DNA from: Azophilus sp964348115
GTDB lineage: Bacteria; Pseudomonadota; Gammaproteobacteria; Pseudomonadales; Azotimanducaceae
DNA length: 6,171 bases
Direction: 5' to 3'
NCBI GenBank assembly: GCA_964348115.1
Contig: CAYGBY010000210.1
Location: 1-6,171 of the forward strand
Under the pieces are notes generated by a model. It was not told where the DNA came from. It searched no databases and worked only from the letters and a program-made list of their open reading frames with translations. Every line of letters begins with the position of its first letter. The first letter of the stretch is position 1. Positions 1 through 6,171 of this stretch are shown one piece after another. A program made the translations under genes and the position numbers.

Positions 1-23
1 GCCGCAACCACAACCAGCTTCAT
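1..23 (-). CDS. Possible 5' end of a divergent gene (partial)
   Basis: On the minus strand an ATG at 23-21 opens a frame reading MKLVVVA and running off the left edge. A basic residue followed by small hydrophobic residues could be the start of a signal peptide or of a cytoplasmic enzyme; seven residues cannot identify a family. No convincing Shine-Dalgarno sequence lies just upstream. The same frame stays open back through 61 (AERTGGKVLAKRT before the ATG), so the true start could be further upstream and interrupted by MITE 1. A short plus-strand frame ending in the TAG at 63-65 is an alternative. Confidence is low. Confidence 0.2.
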
Positions 24-99
24 TGTGCGTTTTGCAAGTACTTTTCCACCTGTTCGTTCAGCTAGGGAACCTCTGAACAAGTCCCGGAAGCCCAGAGGA

Positions 100-187
100 G
101 CCTAAAGGGCGTGATGGCAAGGCGCGGCGAAGCCGTGTGGCAGGCCCCACACAATGAGCCGCAACACAGCCAGCGCGCCCTTTAGGC
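100..187. repeat. Inner 12-bp inverted repeat of MITE 1
   Basis: GCCTAAAGGGCG at 100-111 is matched perfectly in inverse by 176-187. The arms enclose 64 bp that contain the core shared with MITE 2. As RNA or single-stranded DNA this folds into a stem carrying the core at its tip, nested inside the terminal repeats. Confidence 0.8.
117..165 (+). repeat. Shared MITE core, copy 1
   Basis: These 49 bases align without gaps to 1874-1922 in MITE 2, with 42 of 49 identical by eye. The most conserved part is GGCCCCACACAA at 143-154. A small hairpin is possible inside it: GTGTGG (135-140) pairs with CCACAC (147-152) around CAGGCC. The surrounding arms and terminal repeats of the two elements do not match each other. 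Confidence 0.75.
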
Positions 188-323
188 CCTCCCGAAGGGC
201 GCCCCGCGGCGCACGGACTGTGGAATGCCTGCTCTGCGGGTCGCCTTCCCTTGGCCGCAACGCCATCTCCGCCCGCAAACAGCGGGGCGCTGGGCGAACG
301 CGACTTGTTCAGAGGTTCCCTAG

Positions 324-465
324 CAAAGTCAAACTGAGCCATTGCCGCCATCCAAGCGGCCTGGCGGTGCGCTTAGGAACACTGTTTCGTTGCGGCGAAA
401 CCGCGCTTCCCCGCCATAGGCCGCCGCGGTTGACCAGCGGCGACCAGCGCCGCACAATCGCCGTT
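324..465. other. Non-coding gap between MITE 1 and ubiA
   Basis: I see no gene of its own here. All three frames are fairly open, as expected at this GC content. A 6-bp hairpin (GTTTCG at 384-389, CGAAAC at 396-401) has no T-run after it, so it is not a clear terminator. No strong -35/-10 pair stands out before ubiA. The ubiA promoter is therefore either weak, within MITE 1, or upstream of it. Confidence 0.5.
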
Positions 466-1338
466 GTGCAAGCCGCATTAGCCAACCTGCGTCCTTGGGC
501 GCAACTCATGCGCCTAGACAAGCCCATCGGCAGCCTGCTGCTGTTGTGGCCCACCTTGGCGGCGCTCTGGCTGGCGGCGGCTGGAACGCCGCCAGTCGAC
601 CTGATCGTCGTCTTCGCATTGGGAGTGTTGGTGATGCGCGCCGCCGGATGCGTGGTCAATGATCTGGCGGACCGGCGCTTGGACCCCCTGGTGGCCCGCA
701 CCCGCAACCGGCCGCTGGCCAGCGGCGTCCTCAACCGGCGGCAGGCCCTGGCCCTATTTGCGGCCTTGAGCCTCGTCGCCCTATCGTTGCTGGCGTGGCT
801 GAACGCATCGGCCCGCTGGCTCGCCTTGGGCGGGTTCGGGGTGGCGGTGCTCTATCCGTTCGCTAAGCGCTGGACGCATCTGCCGCAGCTGGTGCTGGGG
901 GCGGCCTTCAGCTGGGGCATCCTGATGGCCTTCGCCGCCGTGCTGGGCGAGGTGCCGCCCGAGGGCTGGCTGCTTTTCGTCGCCAGCCTGATGTGGATTG
1001 TGGCCTACGACACCCTGTACGCCATGGTGGATCGGGCGGACGACCTTAAGGCCGGCATCAAGAGCGCCGCCATCCTGTTCGGCGATGCGGACCGCCTGAT
1101 GGTGGGCCTGCTGCAAGGCGGGGCGCTGCTCGGCTTTGCGCTGCTGGGCAATCGCTACGGCTTCGGCGCCGCCTATGTCCTAGGGCTTGGCGTCATTCTA
1201 GGGCTGTTCGTCCACCAGCAACTGCTCATCCGCCGGCGGGCGCCGGAATGCTGTTTCCGCGCCTTCCTCAACAACGCCTGGGTTGGGCTGGCCCTGTTCG
1301 TCGCCGTCGTCCTGGAAACCACGGCGGCGCCCGCGTGA
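466..1338 (+). CDS. ubiA: 4-hydroxybenzoate polyprenyltransferase
   Basis: UbiA is an integral membrane enzyme that attaches the polyprenyl tail to 4-hydroxybenzoate in ubiquinone synthesis. With the GTG at 466 the protein is 290 aa, the same as E. coli UbiA. Both Asp-rich, Mg-diphosphate-binding motifs are intact: NDLADRRLD at residues 65-73, and YDTLYAMVDRADD at 181-193. The segment MRLDKPIGSLLLLWPTLAALW near the N-terminus is also typical. The start is uncertain because no good ribosome binding site is seen. TTG at 430 would add 12 residues, and ATG at 508 would cut into the conserved N-terminus. The frame stays open upstream to an ATG at 154 inside MITE 1, which would give a 394-aa product; I treat that extension as artefact. 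The stop codon overlaps the start of the next gene (GTGA). Confidence 0.93.
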   Translation: MQAALANLRPWAQLMRLDKPIGSLLLLWPTLAALWLAAAGTPPVDLIVVFALGVLVMRAAGCVVNDLADRRLDPLVARTRNRPLASGVLNRRQALALFAALSLVALSLLAWLNASARWLALGGFGVAVLYPFAKRWTHLPQLVLGAAFSWGILMAFAAVLGEVPPEGWLLFVASLMWIVAYDTLYAMVDRADDLKAGIKSAAILFGDADRLMVGLLQGGALLGFALLGNRYGFGAAYVLGLGVILGLFVHQQLLIRRRAPECCFRAFLNNAWVGLALFVAVVLETTAAPA

Positions 1339-1820
1339 GCCGCCTCAGCCATCACATAGACCGGCTGAATCACCATCTGGGCCGCGCCACGGCCTGGCTG
1401 ACGGCGCTGATGGCCGCCGCCACAGGCGCCCTGGTGGCCCTGCGCTACGCTTTCGGGCAGAACACCATCCTGCTGCAGGAGGGGGTCGGCTACCTGCACG
1501 GCCTGGTGCTGATGTTGGGCATCGCCTACACCTTGAAGGAGGGCGGGCATGTGCGGGTGGACATCCTGCACAACGCCATGCCGCCCCGCTGGCGGCGGCG
1601 GGTGGACGCATTCGGTCATTTGGCGTTCCTGTTGCCGACGGCGGCGGTCATCTTTCTCACCTCCCTGCCCTATGTGGCGGCCTCCTGGCGGGTGCTGGAG
1701 GGATCTGCGGAGGTCGGCGGCATTCAGGGCATCTTCCTGTTGAAGACGCTCATTCCGGTGATGGCGGCGCTGCTGCTCCTGCAGGGGCTGAGCGAACTGC
1801 TGAAGATCCTGCGCAGCTAG
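1335..1820 (+). CDS. dctQ: TRAP transporter small permease (DctQ family)
   Basis: This is the small, four-helix membrane subunit of a tripartite ATP-independent periplasmic (TRAP) transporter, which uses an ion gradient to import organic acids or related solutes. I chose the GTG at 1335, which overlaps the ubiA stop as GTGA and gives 161 aa, normal for the family; an ATG at 1248 in the same frame lies inside ubiA. Hydrophobic segments fall near residues 20-39, 51-67, 93-116 and 132-152. The stretch YLHGLVLMLGIAYTLKEGGH (53-72) followed by VRVDIL is characteristic of DctQ proteins of the type often annotated mannitol/chloroaromatic; that label does not establish a substrate. The TAG stop (1818-1820) is part of the CTAG flanking MITE 2. 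Confidence 0.88.
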   Translation: MSRLSHHIDRLNHHLGRATAWLTALMAAATGALVALRYAFGQNTILLQEGVGYLHGLVLMLGIAYTLKEGGHVRVDILHNAMPPRWRRRVDAFGHLAFLLPTAAVIFLTSLPYVAASWRVLEGSAEVGGIQGIFLLKTLIPVMAALLLLQGLSELLKILRS

Positions 1821-1981
1821 TGTGCTGTCCCGCAAGCAAGTGGGTTTTGGTCGCCAGGCCGGTTTGGCTCCCCGCAAGGCGCGACGACGCCCTGTGGCGG
1901 GCCCCACACAAGGAGGAGCAACGCGGCCCGGGGCCAAAAGGTCCACGAATAATCACACTTACTTGCGGGACAGCACACTAG
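1817..1981. mobile_element. MITE 2: miniature element between dctQ and dctM
   Basis: The 157-bp segment 1821-1977 ends in 22-bp inverted repeats with one mismatch (1821-1842 against 1956-1977; outer part TGTGCTGTCCCGCAAG). CTAG flanks it at 1817-1820 and 1978-1981. The duplication may be CTAG, or only the central TA with the repeats starting one base further out (GTGTGCTG); IS630 is known to insert at CTAG and duplicate TA, so an IS630/Tc1-like origin is possible but unproved. There is no coding capacity. Taking out the element and one CTAG leaves the dctQ stop followed nine bases later by the dctM ATG, a normal operon junction. The element holds an AAGGAGG at 1910-1916, too far from the dctM start to act as its ribosome binding site. 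Confidence 0.87.
1874..1922 (+). repeat. Shared MITE core, copy 2
   Basis: This is the counterpart of 117-165 in MITE 1, with seven differences in 49 bases. The hairpin is retained in shorter form: TGTGG (1893-1897) pairs with CCACA (1904-1908) around CGGGCC. It lies near the centre of MITE 2, with weaker inverted repeats (TTTTGG / CCAAAA) between it and the terminal repeats. Confidence 0.75.
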
Positions 1982-1990
1982 GCGGCGCCT

Positions 1991-3434
<1,444 letters not shown>

Positions 3435-3442
<8 letters not shown>

Positions 3443-3527
3443 CCGCGCCAACTCGCCGGCCGCGGCGCTGCGTTCGCATCTTCTGGCGGCAACCATGCAG
3501 CTGGCCAAAGGCCTTGCGCAGCCATGA
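3435..3527 (+). CDS. Small ORF bridging dctM and the amidohydrolase
   Basis: This 30-aa frame reads MDDRANSPAAALRSHLLAAT and then MQLAKGLAQP. Its ATG overlaps the dctM stop (ATGGATGA) and its TGA overlaps the amidohydrolase start (ATGA). The middle could form an amphipathic helix; there is no signal peptide and I recognise no family. The overlaps at both ends suggest translational coupling, which would carry ribosomes across an otherwise untranslated 81-base gap. A chance frame is a serious alternative at this GC content. Confidence 0.35.
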
Positions 3528-4705
3528 CAGCCACACTGCTGCGCGACCTGCGCATCTGGACCGGGGACGGTGTGGCGGCCGCCGACGCCCTGCTGTTTGG
3601 CGGCGGCCGCATCCAAGCCATCGGCGAAAGCGCCGCCCTGGCGAAGGGCCATAAGGGCCGCAGCATTGGCTGCGCGGGCCTTACCGCCCTGCCAGGCCTA
3701 ATGGACGCCCATGTCCACCTGGAGCTGAACCCCGACCAGAGCGCCCCGCCAGGCAAACTGGCCAGAACGGAGCGCTTGCGGCAGATGGGCGAACGCGCCG
3801 CTGCGATGGTCGGCGCCGGCATCACTACGGCGCGGGATCTCGGCGGCGGCGCCTGGCTGGAACTGGAGATCAGGGACCGCATAGAGGCCGGCGCCCTAGT
3901 GGGCCCGCGGCTGCTGTGCGCCGGCCAACCCATCACCAGCCCCGGCGGCCACTGCCACTTTTGGGGCGGCGAAGCGGCGGACGCCCAGCAGGCCACAGCG
4001 GTGCTGCAGCGGCAACGACGGCGCGGCGTGAACCTAATCAAGGTCATGGCGACGGGCGGGCGCATAACCAAGGGCAGCGATCCCGCCAAGGCCCAGTTCG
4101 ACCTGCCCACATTGGCGCACATAGTCGCCGCAGCCAGCGCCCACGACCTGCCGGTGGCGGCCCACTGCCACGGCAGCCAAGGCATCCAATTCGCCGCCCA
4201 GGCTGGGGTGCGCACCATCGAGCACTGTTCCTGGGTGGGCAAGGCGGGTTGGGCGGGGGACTATCGCCCGGCTGTGGCCGCCGACATGGCGGAACGGGGC
4301 ATCTGGGTGTCGCCCACCATCAACTACGGCTGGCGGCGCTTTCTGGACAACCCCAACTCTCCCACCCTGACCCGATTGCGGGCGGCGTTCCAGGACATGG
4401 CTGGCAAGGGCGTGCCTTTCATCGCCTCCACAGACGCAGGCATTCCAGGGGTGCGCCACCACCACCTGCCTCTGGCTTTGCCCGTGTTCGCCGACATTGC
4501 CGCCCTGTCCCCCACAGAGGCGCTGCGCAGCGCCACCACCATTGCCGCGGACGCCCTTGGCCTAGCCCAAATCACCGGTCGCCTGCACGTGGGCCTGGCC
4601 GCGGACATCATCCTGGTGCAGGACGACCCCTTGCAGGATCTCGCCACCTTGGCGACCCCCGCCGCCGTTTGGGCCAATGGCCGAGACCTAAGGCTGCCAG
4701 CCTGA
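3524..4705 (+). CDS. Metal-dependent amidohydrolase, Xaa-Pro dipeptidase / imidazolonepropionase-like
   Basis: This 393-aa protein belongs to the amidohydrolase superfamily, in the COG1228-like group that includes imidazolonepropionase-related enzymes and Xaa-Pro or Xaa-Arg dipeptidases. Expected binuclear-metal ligands are visible: HxH in DAHVHL (H63, H65), a lysine in NLIKVMATGG (K173, probably carboxylated), histidines in AAHCHG (H214/H216) and IEHCSW (H234), and the aspartate in STDAG (D304). The N-terminal beta segment (about 1-55) and the C-terminal GLAADIILVQDDPL are the usual composite sandwich domain. There is no signal peptide, so it should be cytoplasmic. It probably hydrolyses an amide, peptide or cyclic amide bond; the substrate cannot be read from sequence. 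Lying directly after the TRAP permeases, it may process the imported solute (inference). The ATG at 3524 has a weak AAAGG 12 bases upstream. Confidence 0.88.
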   Translation: MTATLLRDLRIWTGDGVAAADALLFGGGRIQAIGESAALAKGHKGRSIGCAGLTALPGLMDAHVHLELNPDQSAPPGKLARTERLRQMGERAAAMVGAGITTARDLGGGAWLELEIRDRIEAGALVGPRLLCAGQPITSPGGHCHFWGGEAADAQQATAVLQRQRRRGVNLIKVMATGGRITKGSDPAKAQFDLPTLAHIVAAASAHDLPVAAHCHGSQGIQFAAQAGVRTIEHCSWVGKAGWAGDYRPAVAADMAERGIWVSPTINYGWRRFLDNPNSPTLTRLRAAFQDMAGKGVPFIASTDAGIPGVRHHHLPLALPVFADIAALSPTEALRSATTIAADALGLAQITGRLHVGLAADIILVQDDPLQDLATLATPAAVWANGRDLRLPA

Positions 4706-4824
4706 TGACGCCAGCTTCCGCGCCTTACCTGGACCTGCCCTTGCCAGCGCCAGTCCGTACGCCCAGGGCCACTGCGGCGCAGGCAGGAGTGCGCCATTGC
4801 GGCTGCGCCCCATGCAGGCTGTGA
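4705..4824 (+). CDS. Small ORF between the amidohydrolase and lpxL
   Basis: This 39-aa frame starts at an ATG overlapping the amidohydrolase stop (TGATG) and ends 12 bases before the lpxL ATG. The product is rich in Pro and Ala and ends HCGCAPCRL, a Cys-x-Cys-x-x-Cys cluster that could bind metal. It is in the same frame as lpxL with one stop between them, so it might instead be a leftover of a longer lpxL leader. I do not recognise it. The TGATG overlap supports coupled translation; the biased composition is also what a chance frame in GC-rich DNA looks like. Confidence 0.3.
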   Translation: MTPASAPYLDLPLPAPVRTPRATAAQAGVRHCGCAPCRL

Positions 4825-4836
4825 GCGGCGAGCGCC

Positions 4837-5754
4837 ATGCCCCGCCGCCGCCAGCCACCCCCATCCATCCACTCCCCAAGACTCTGGGGCACTTGGTGCC
4901 TGGTGGCGTGGGGCTGGCTGCTCGCGCGTCTTCCCCTGGCCCTGCTCTGGCCCTTGGGAAGGCGCCTAGGCTGGCTTGCCTTCCACTTGGCCCGCCACCG
5001 TCGCCACGTGACGCAGACCAATCTCCAAGCCTGTTTCCCCCACTTGGGACAGAAGGAAGTTCGGGCCTTGGCAAAAAGAACTTTCGCGGGCGCTGGGCAG
5101 GGCGTTCTGGAAACCTGCATCGCCTGGCTGCATCCCGGCTGCAACTTGGCAAGCCGCTTCCACCTGGCGGGGACGCAGCACTTCCACGCGGCCATGTCCA
5201 AGGGGCGCGGCCTGCTGCTGCTGGGCGCCCACTTCACCGTCCTGGACATCGCCTGCCAACCACTGGCTGCCCTAGGCAAGGTGGACGTGATGTACCGCAA
5301 GAACCGCAACCCCGTGTGGGAGCGCATCCAGGTGCGCGGCCGGCGCCGTTGGCACCAGGGCGTCATCGAGCGCAAGGACCTGCGCGGCGCCCTGCGGAGC
5401 CTAAAGGCGGGCCGCGCCCTCTGGTATGCCGCAGACCAGGACTATGGCCCCAAGCACTCCGTTTTCGCCCCCTTCTTCGCCCTGCCGGCGGCCACCATAA
5501 CCGCCCCCGCCCGCCTGGCCCGCCACAACCAAACGCCGATGCTGCTGCTGACCCAGCACCGCAACCCCGAAAGCAGGACCTGGACCCTGGAATTCAAGCC
5601 CCTGCCAGACGGCTTCCCCTCCGGCGACGCAGTCCAGGACGCCACCACCCTGAATCAGGCATTGGAGGCCGCGGTGCGCCTGCATCCGGACCAGTACCTA
5701 TGGCTGCACCGCCGCTTCAAAACCCGCCCCCCCGGAGAGCCGAGCCTGTACTAG
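4837..5754 (+). CDS. lpxL: Lipid A biosynthesis late acyltransferase (LpxL/HtrB family)
   Basis: Members transfer a fatty acyl chain from acyl-ACP to the lipid A precursor at the inner face of the cytoplasmic membrane. The 305-aa length matches E. coli LpxL (306). The catalytic HX4D/E motif is GAHFTVLD (H132, D137). R169 in the WERIQVRGRRR segment and D200 in LWYAADQDYG match residues reported as important in E. coli LpxL (H132, E137, R169, D200). The hydrophobic segment at about 18-40 is the usual N-terminal membrane anchor, and YLWLHRRFKTRPPGE near the end is a family signature. Whether it adds the first (LpxL) or second (LpxM) secondary chain, and which chain length, cannot be decided. No strong ribosome binding site is seen. 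The TAG stop is part of a CTAG at 5751-5754. Confidence 0.92.
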   Translation: MPRRRQPPPSIHSPRLWGTWCLVAWGWLLARLPLALLWPLGRRLGWLAFHLARHRRHVTQTNLQACFPHLGQKEVRALAKRTFAGAGQGVLETCIAWLHPGCNLASRFHLAGTQHFHAAMSKGRGLLLLGAHFTVLDIACQPLAALGKVDVMYRKNRNPVWERIQVRGRRRWHQGVIERKDLRGALRSLKAGRALWYAADQDYGPKHSVFAPFFALPAATITAPARLARHNQTPMLLLTQHRNPESRTWTLEFKPLPDGFPSGDAVQDATTLNQALEAAVRLHPDQYLWLHRRFKTRPPGEPSLY

Positions 5755-5802
5755 GGCCTGTTAGCACTATCTGGGTTGGCCCAGCGCCCATGCATCAACC
5801 CA
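5751..5802. repeat. Inverted repeats after lpxL; possible transposon end
   Basis: CTAG (5751-5754, containing the lpxL stop) is followed by GGGCCTGTTAGCACTA, which looks like an insertion-element terminus, but I find no matching inverted end in the window. Just after it two alternative hairpins compete: CTGGG (5771-5775) with CCCAG (5780-5784) around TTGG, or TGGGTTG (5772-5778) with CAACCCA (5796-5802). No T-run follows, so this is not a standard rho-independent terminator. Confidence 0.3.
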
Positions 5803-5874
5803 AAATGGAGGCTGCATTTGCCTGGAGAGGCGCTGTTGCCCGTTGGCCCGGTTCGGCCAAATCGGCGCGTGAGG

Positions 5875-5903
5875 TTGCGTTTCGGCTTCAAAGTGGCTAT
5901 AAA
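5875..5903 (+). promoter_or_regulatory. Candidate sigma70-type promoter for the secreted protein gene
   Basis: TTGCGT (5875-5880) and TATAAA (5898-5903) are separated by 17 bases, the preferred spacing. The -10 box matches consensus at five of six positions and the -35 box at three. Transcription would start near 5910, giving a leader of about 78 bases before the ATG at 5988. Confidence 0.45.
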
Positions 5904-5914
5904 CTCGTGAAGCC
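5884..5914. promoter_or_regulatory. Inverted repeat bracketing the -10 box (operator candidate)
   Basis: GGCTTCA (5884-5890) and TGAAGCC (5908-5914) are perfect 7-bp inverted arms separated by 17 bases. One arm lies in the promoter spacer and the other near the predicted start, a placement that suits a repressor site. It could be chance. Confidence 0.3.
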
Positions 5915-5938
5915 TTGCTGGGGCGGATGGTGCCGAAG

Positions 5939-5973
5939 CCAACCCGCCTTGCCGCCGCGGCATGGCGGGTTGG
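5939..5973 (+). promoter_or_regulatory. Strong hairpin in the leader of the secreted protein gene
   Basis: CCAACCCGCC (5939-5948) pairs perfectly with GGCGGGTTGG (5964-5973). After a T-T mismatch the stem continues with TGCC/GGCA (5950-5953, 5959-5962) around the loop GCCGC. The stem ends 14 bases before the ATG at 5988. No T-run follows, so a leader structure affecting translation or RNA stability fits better than a terminator; a factor-dependent terminator of the operon is also possible. Confidence 0.5.
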
Positions 5974-5987
5974 AGACTAAACCAGAG

Positions 5988-6171
5988 ATGAAGAAACAGA
6001 TGCTTGAGCAAATGAAACGCGCTGCGGTCCTACGTGCGTTGTTGGGGGGGCTATTGGCGTTCTCTTCCGGCGCCTGGGGTCAACCGTACTGGTATTATCA
6101 CGGTTCCACTCCGATACCGATCGCTTCGGAGTATTTCGGCGCTGCCGACGGCCGCGTGGTGGAGGCAAGAA
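5988..6171 (+). CDS. Secreted protein, N-terminal part (runs off the right edge)
   Basis: An open frame of 61 codons starts at ATG 5988 and continues past the window. The N-terminus is a clear Sec signal peptide: basic residues (MKKQMLEQMKR), a hydrophobic core (about residues 12-25) and a likely cleavage site after AWG (residues 29-31). No lipobox cysteine is seen. The mature part begins QPYWYYHGSTPIPIASEYFG, aromatic-rich and not recognised. ATG at 6012 (Met9) is an alternative start giving a more compact signal peptide; neither start has a strong ribosome binding site (AGAG precedes the first). A run of seven G bases (6044-6050) lies in the signal peptide codons. Codons are visibly less GC-rich than in the upstream operon. 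It has its own candidate promoter. Confidence 0.7.
   Translation, partial: MKKQMLEQMKRAAVLRALLGGLLAFSSGAWGQPYWYYHGSTPIPIASEYFGAADGRVVEAR

Larger units (their letters stand above)
62..323. mobile_element. MITE 1: IS5-type miniature element with CTAG flanks
   Basis: A 254-bp non-coding segment (66-319) ends in perfect 18-bp inverted repeats: GGAACCTCTGAACAAGTC at 66-83 and its reverse complement at 302-319. It is bracketed by CTAG at 62-65 and 320-323. IS5 itself begins GGAAGGTGCGAACAAGTC and duplicates a 4-bp YTAR target, so the end sequence and the CTAG duplication both fit the IS5 group. There is no transposase frame, so it would depend on a full-length relative elsewhere. Element plus one CTAG is 258 bp, a multiple of three, so reading frames stay in phase across it. 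It lies about 140 bp before ubiA and may carry or block that gene's promoter. Confidence 0.85.

Noticed and set aside
20..61. Minus-strand peptide LNEQVEKYLQNAQ ending in an ATGA overlap with the ATG at 23
   Set aside because: A stop codon (64-62) lies immediately upstream and there is no ATG, so it cannot be the tail of a gene as it stands. Removing the MITE does not change that, because the stop lies in the CTAG.
384..401. Hairpin before ubiA as a terminator
   Set aside because: The stem is only 6 bp and no T-run follows.
154..465. N-terminal 104-residue extension of UbiA
   Set aside because: Its first part is the MITE 1 sequence and the rest has no UbiA-like features; 290 aa from GTG 466 matches the family.
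1173..1946. Long minus-strand frame opposite dctQ and MITE 2
   Set aside because: Its translation is Gln/Arg/His-rich, typical of the antisense of GC-rich coding DNA, and it covers a recognised plus-strand gene.
3916..4824. 302-aa plus-strand frame overlapping the amidohydrolase
   Set aside because: It is an out-of-frame shadow; only its last 39 codons, beyond the amidohydrolase stop, are possibly real and are listed separately.
4725..5375. Minus-strand frames opposite lpxL
   Set aside because: Arg/Ser/Pro-rich antisense frames over a well-supported gene.

Overview
The window is high-GC proteobacterial DNA. Gammaproteobacteria is the best guess, from an E. coli-length UbiA (290 aa) and an LpxL-type lipid A acyltransferase whose catalytic residues fall at the same numbers as in E. 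coli LpxL. That placement rests on protein resemblance, not on a marker gene.

Layout. Positions 1-61 hold only the edge of a neighbouring region, perhaps the start of a divergent minus-strand gene. Positions 62-323 are a non-coding miniature transposable element (MITE 1) with 18-bp perfect terminal inverted repeats of IS5 type, flanked by CTAG. A plus-strand gene series follows: ubiA (466-1338), a TRAP transporter small permease (1335-1820), a second MITE (1821-1977, also flanked by CTAG), the TRAP large permease (1991-3442), a metal-dependent amidohydrolase (3524-4705) and an lpxL/htrB-type acyltransferase (4837-5754). Two tiny ORFs (3435-3527 and 4705-4824) sit exactly in the two gaps between the later genes. 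After lpxL come 233 bp of non-coding DNA with several inverted repeats and a plausible sigma70-type promoter, then the start of a secreted protein (5988 to the right edge).

The five main genes look like one transcription unit, because they share a strand and have short or overlapping junctions. The two TRAP permeases make a membrane carrier, but no DctP-type solute-binding protein is present here. The amidohydrolase could act on the imported solute. UbiA and LpxL are housekeeping envelope or quinone enzymes with no obvious link to that transport step.

The most notable feature is the pair of MITEs. Their terminal repeats are unrelated, yet each carries near its middle a 49-bp core that is 42/49 identical between them and can form a small hairpin. 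MITE 2 lies exactly between the stop codon of the small permease and the start of the large permease, and the small permease stop codon is part of its CTAG target site. I see no defence system, CRISPR array, tRNA or rRNA.
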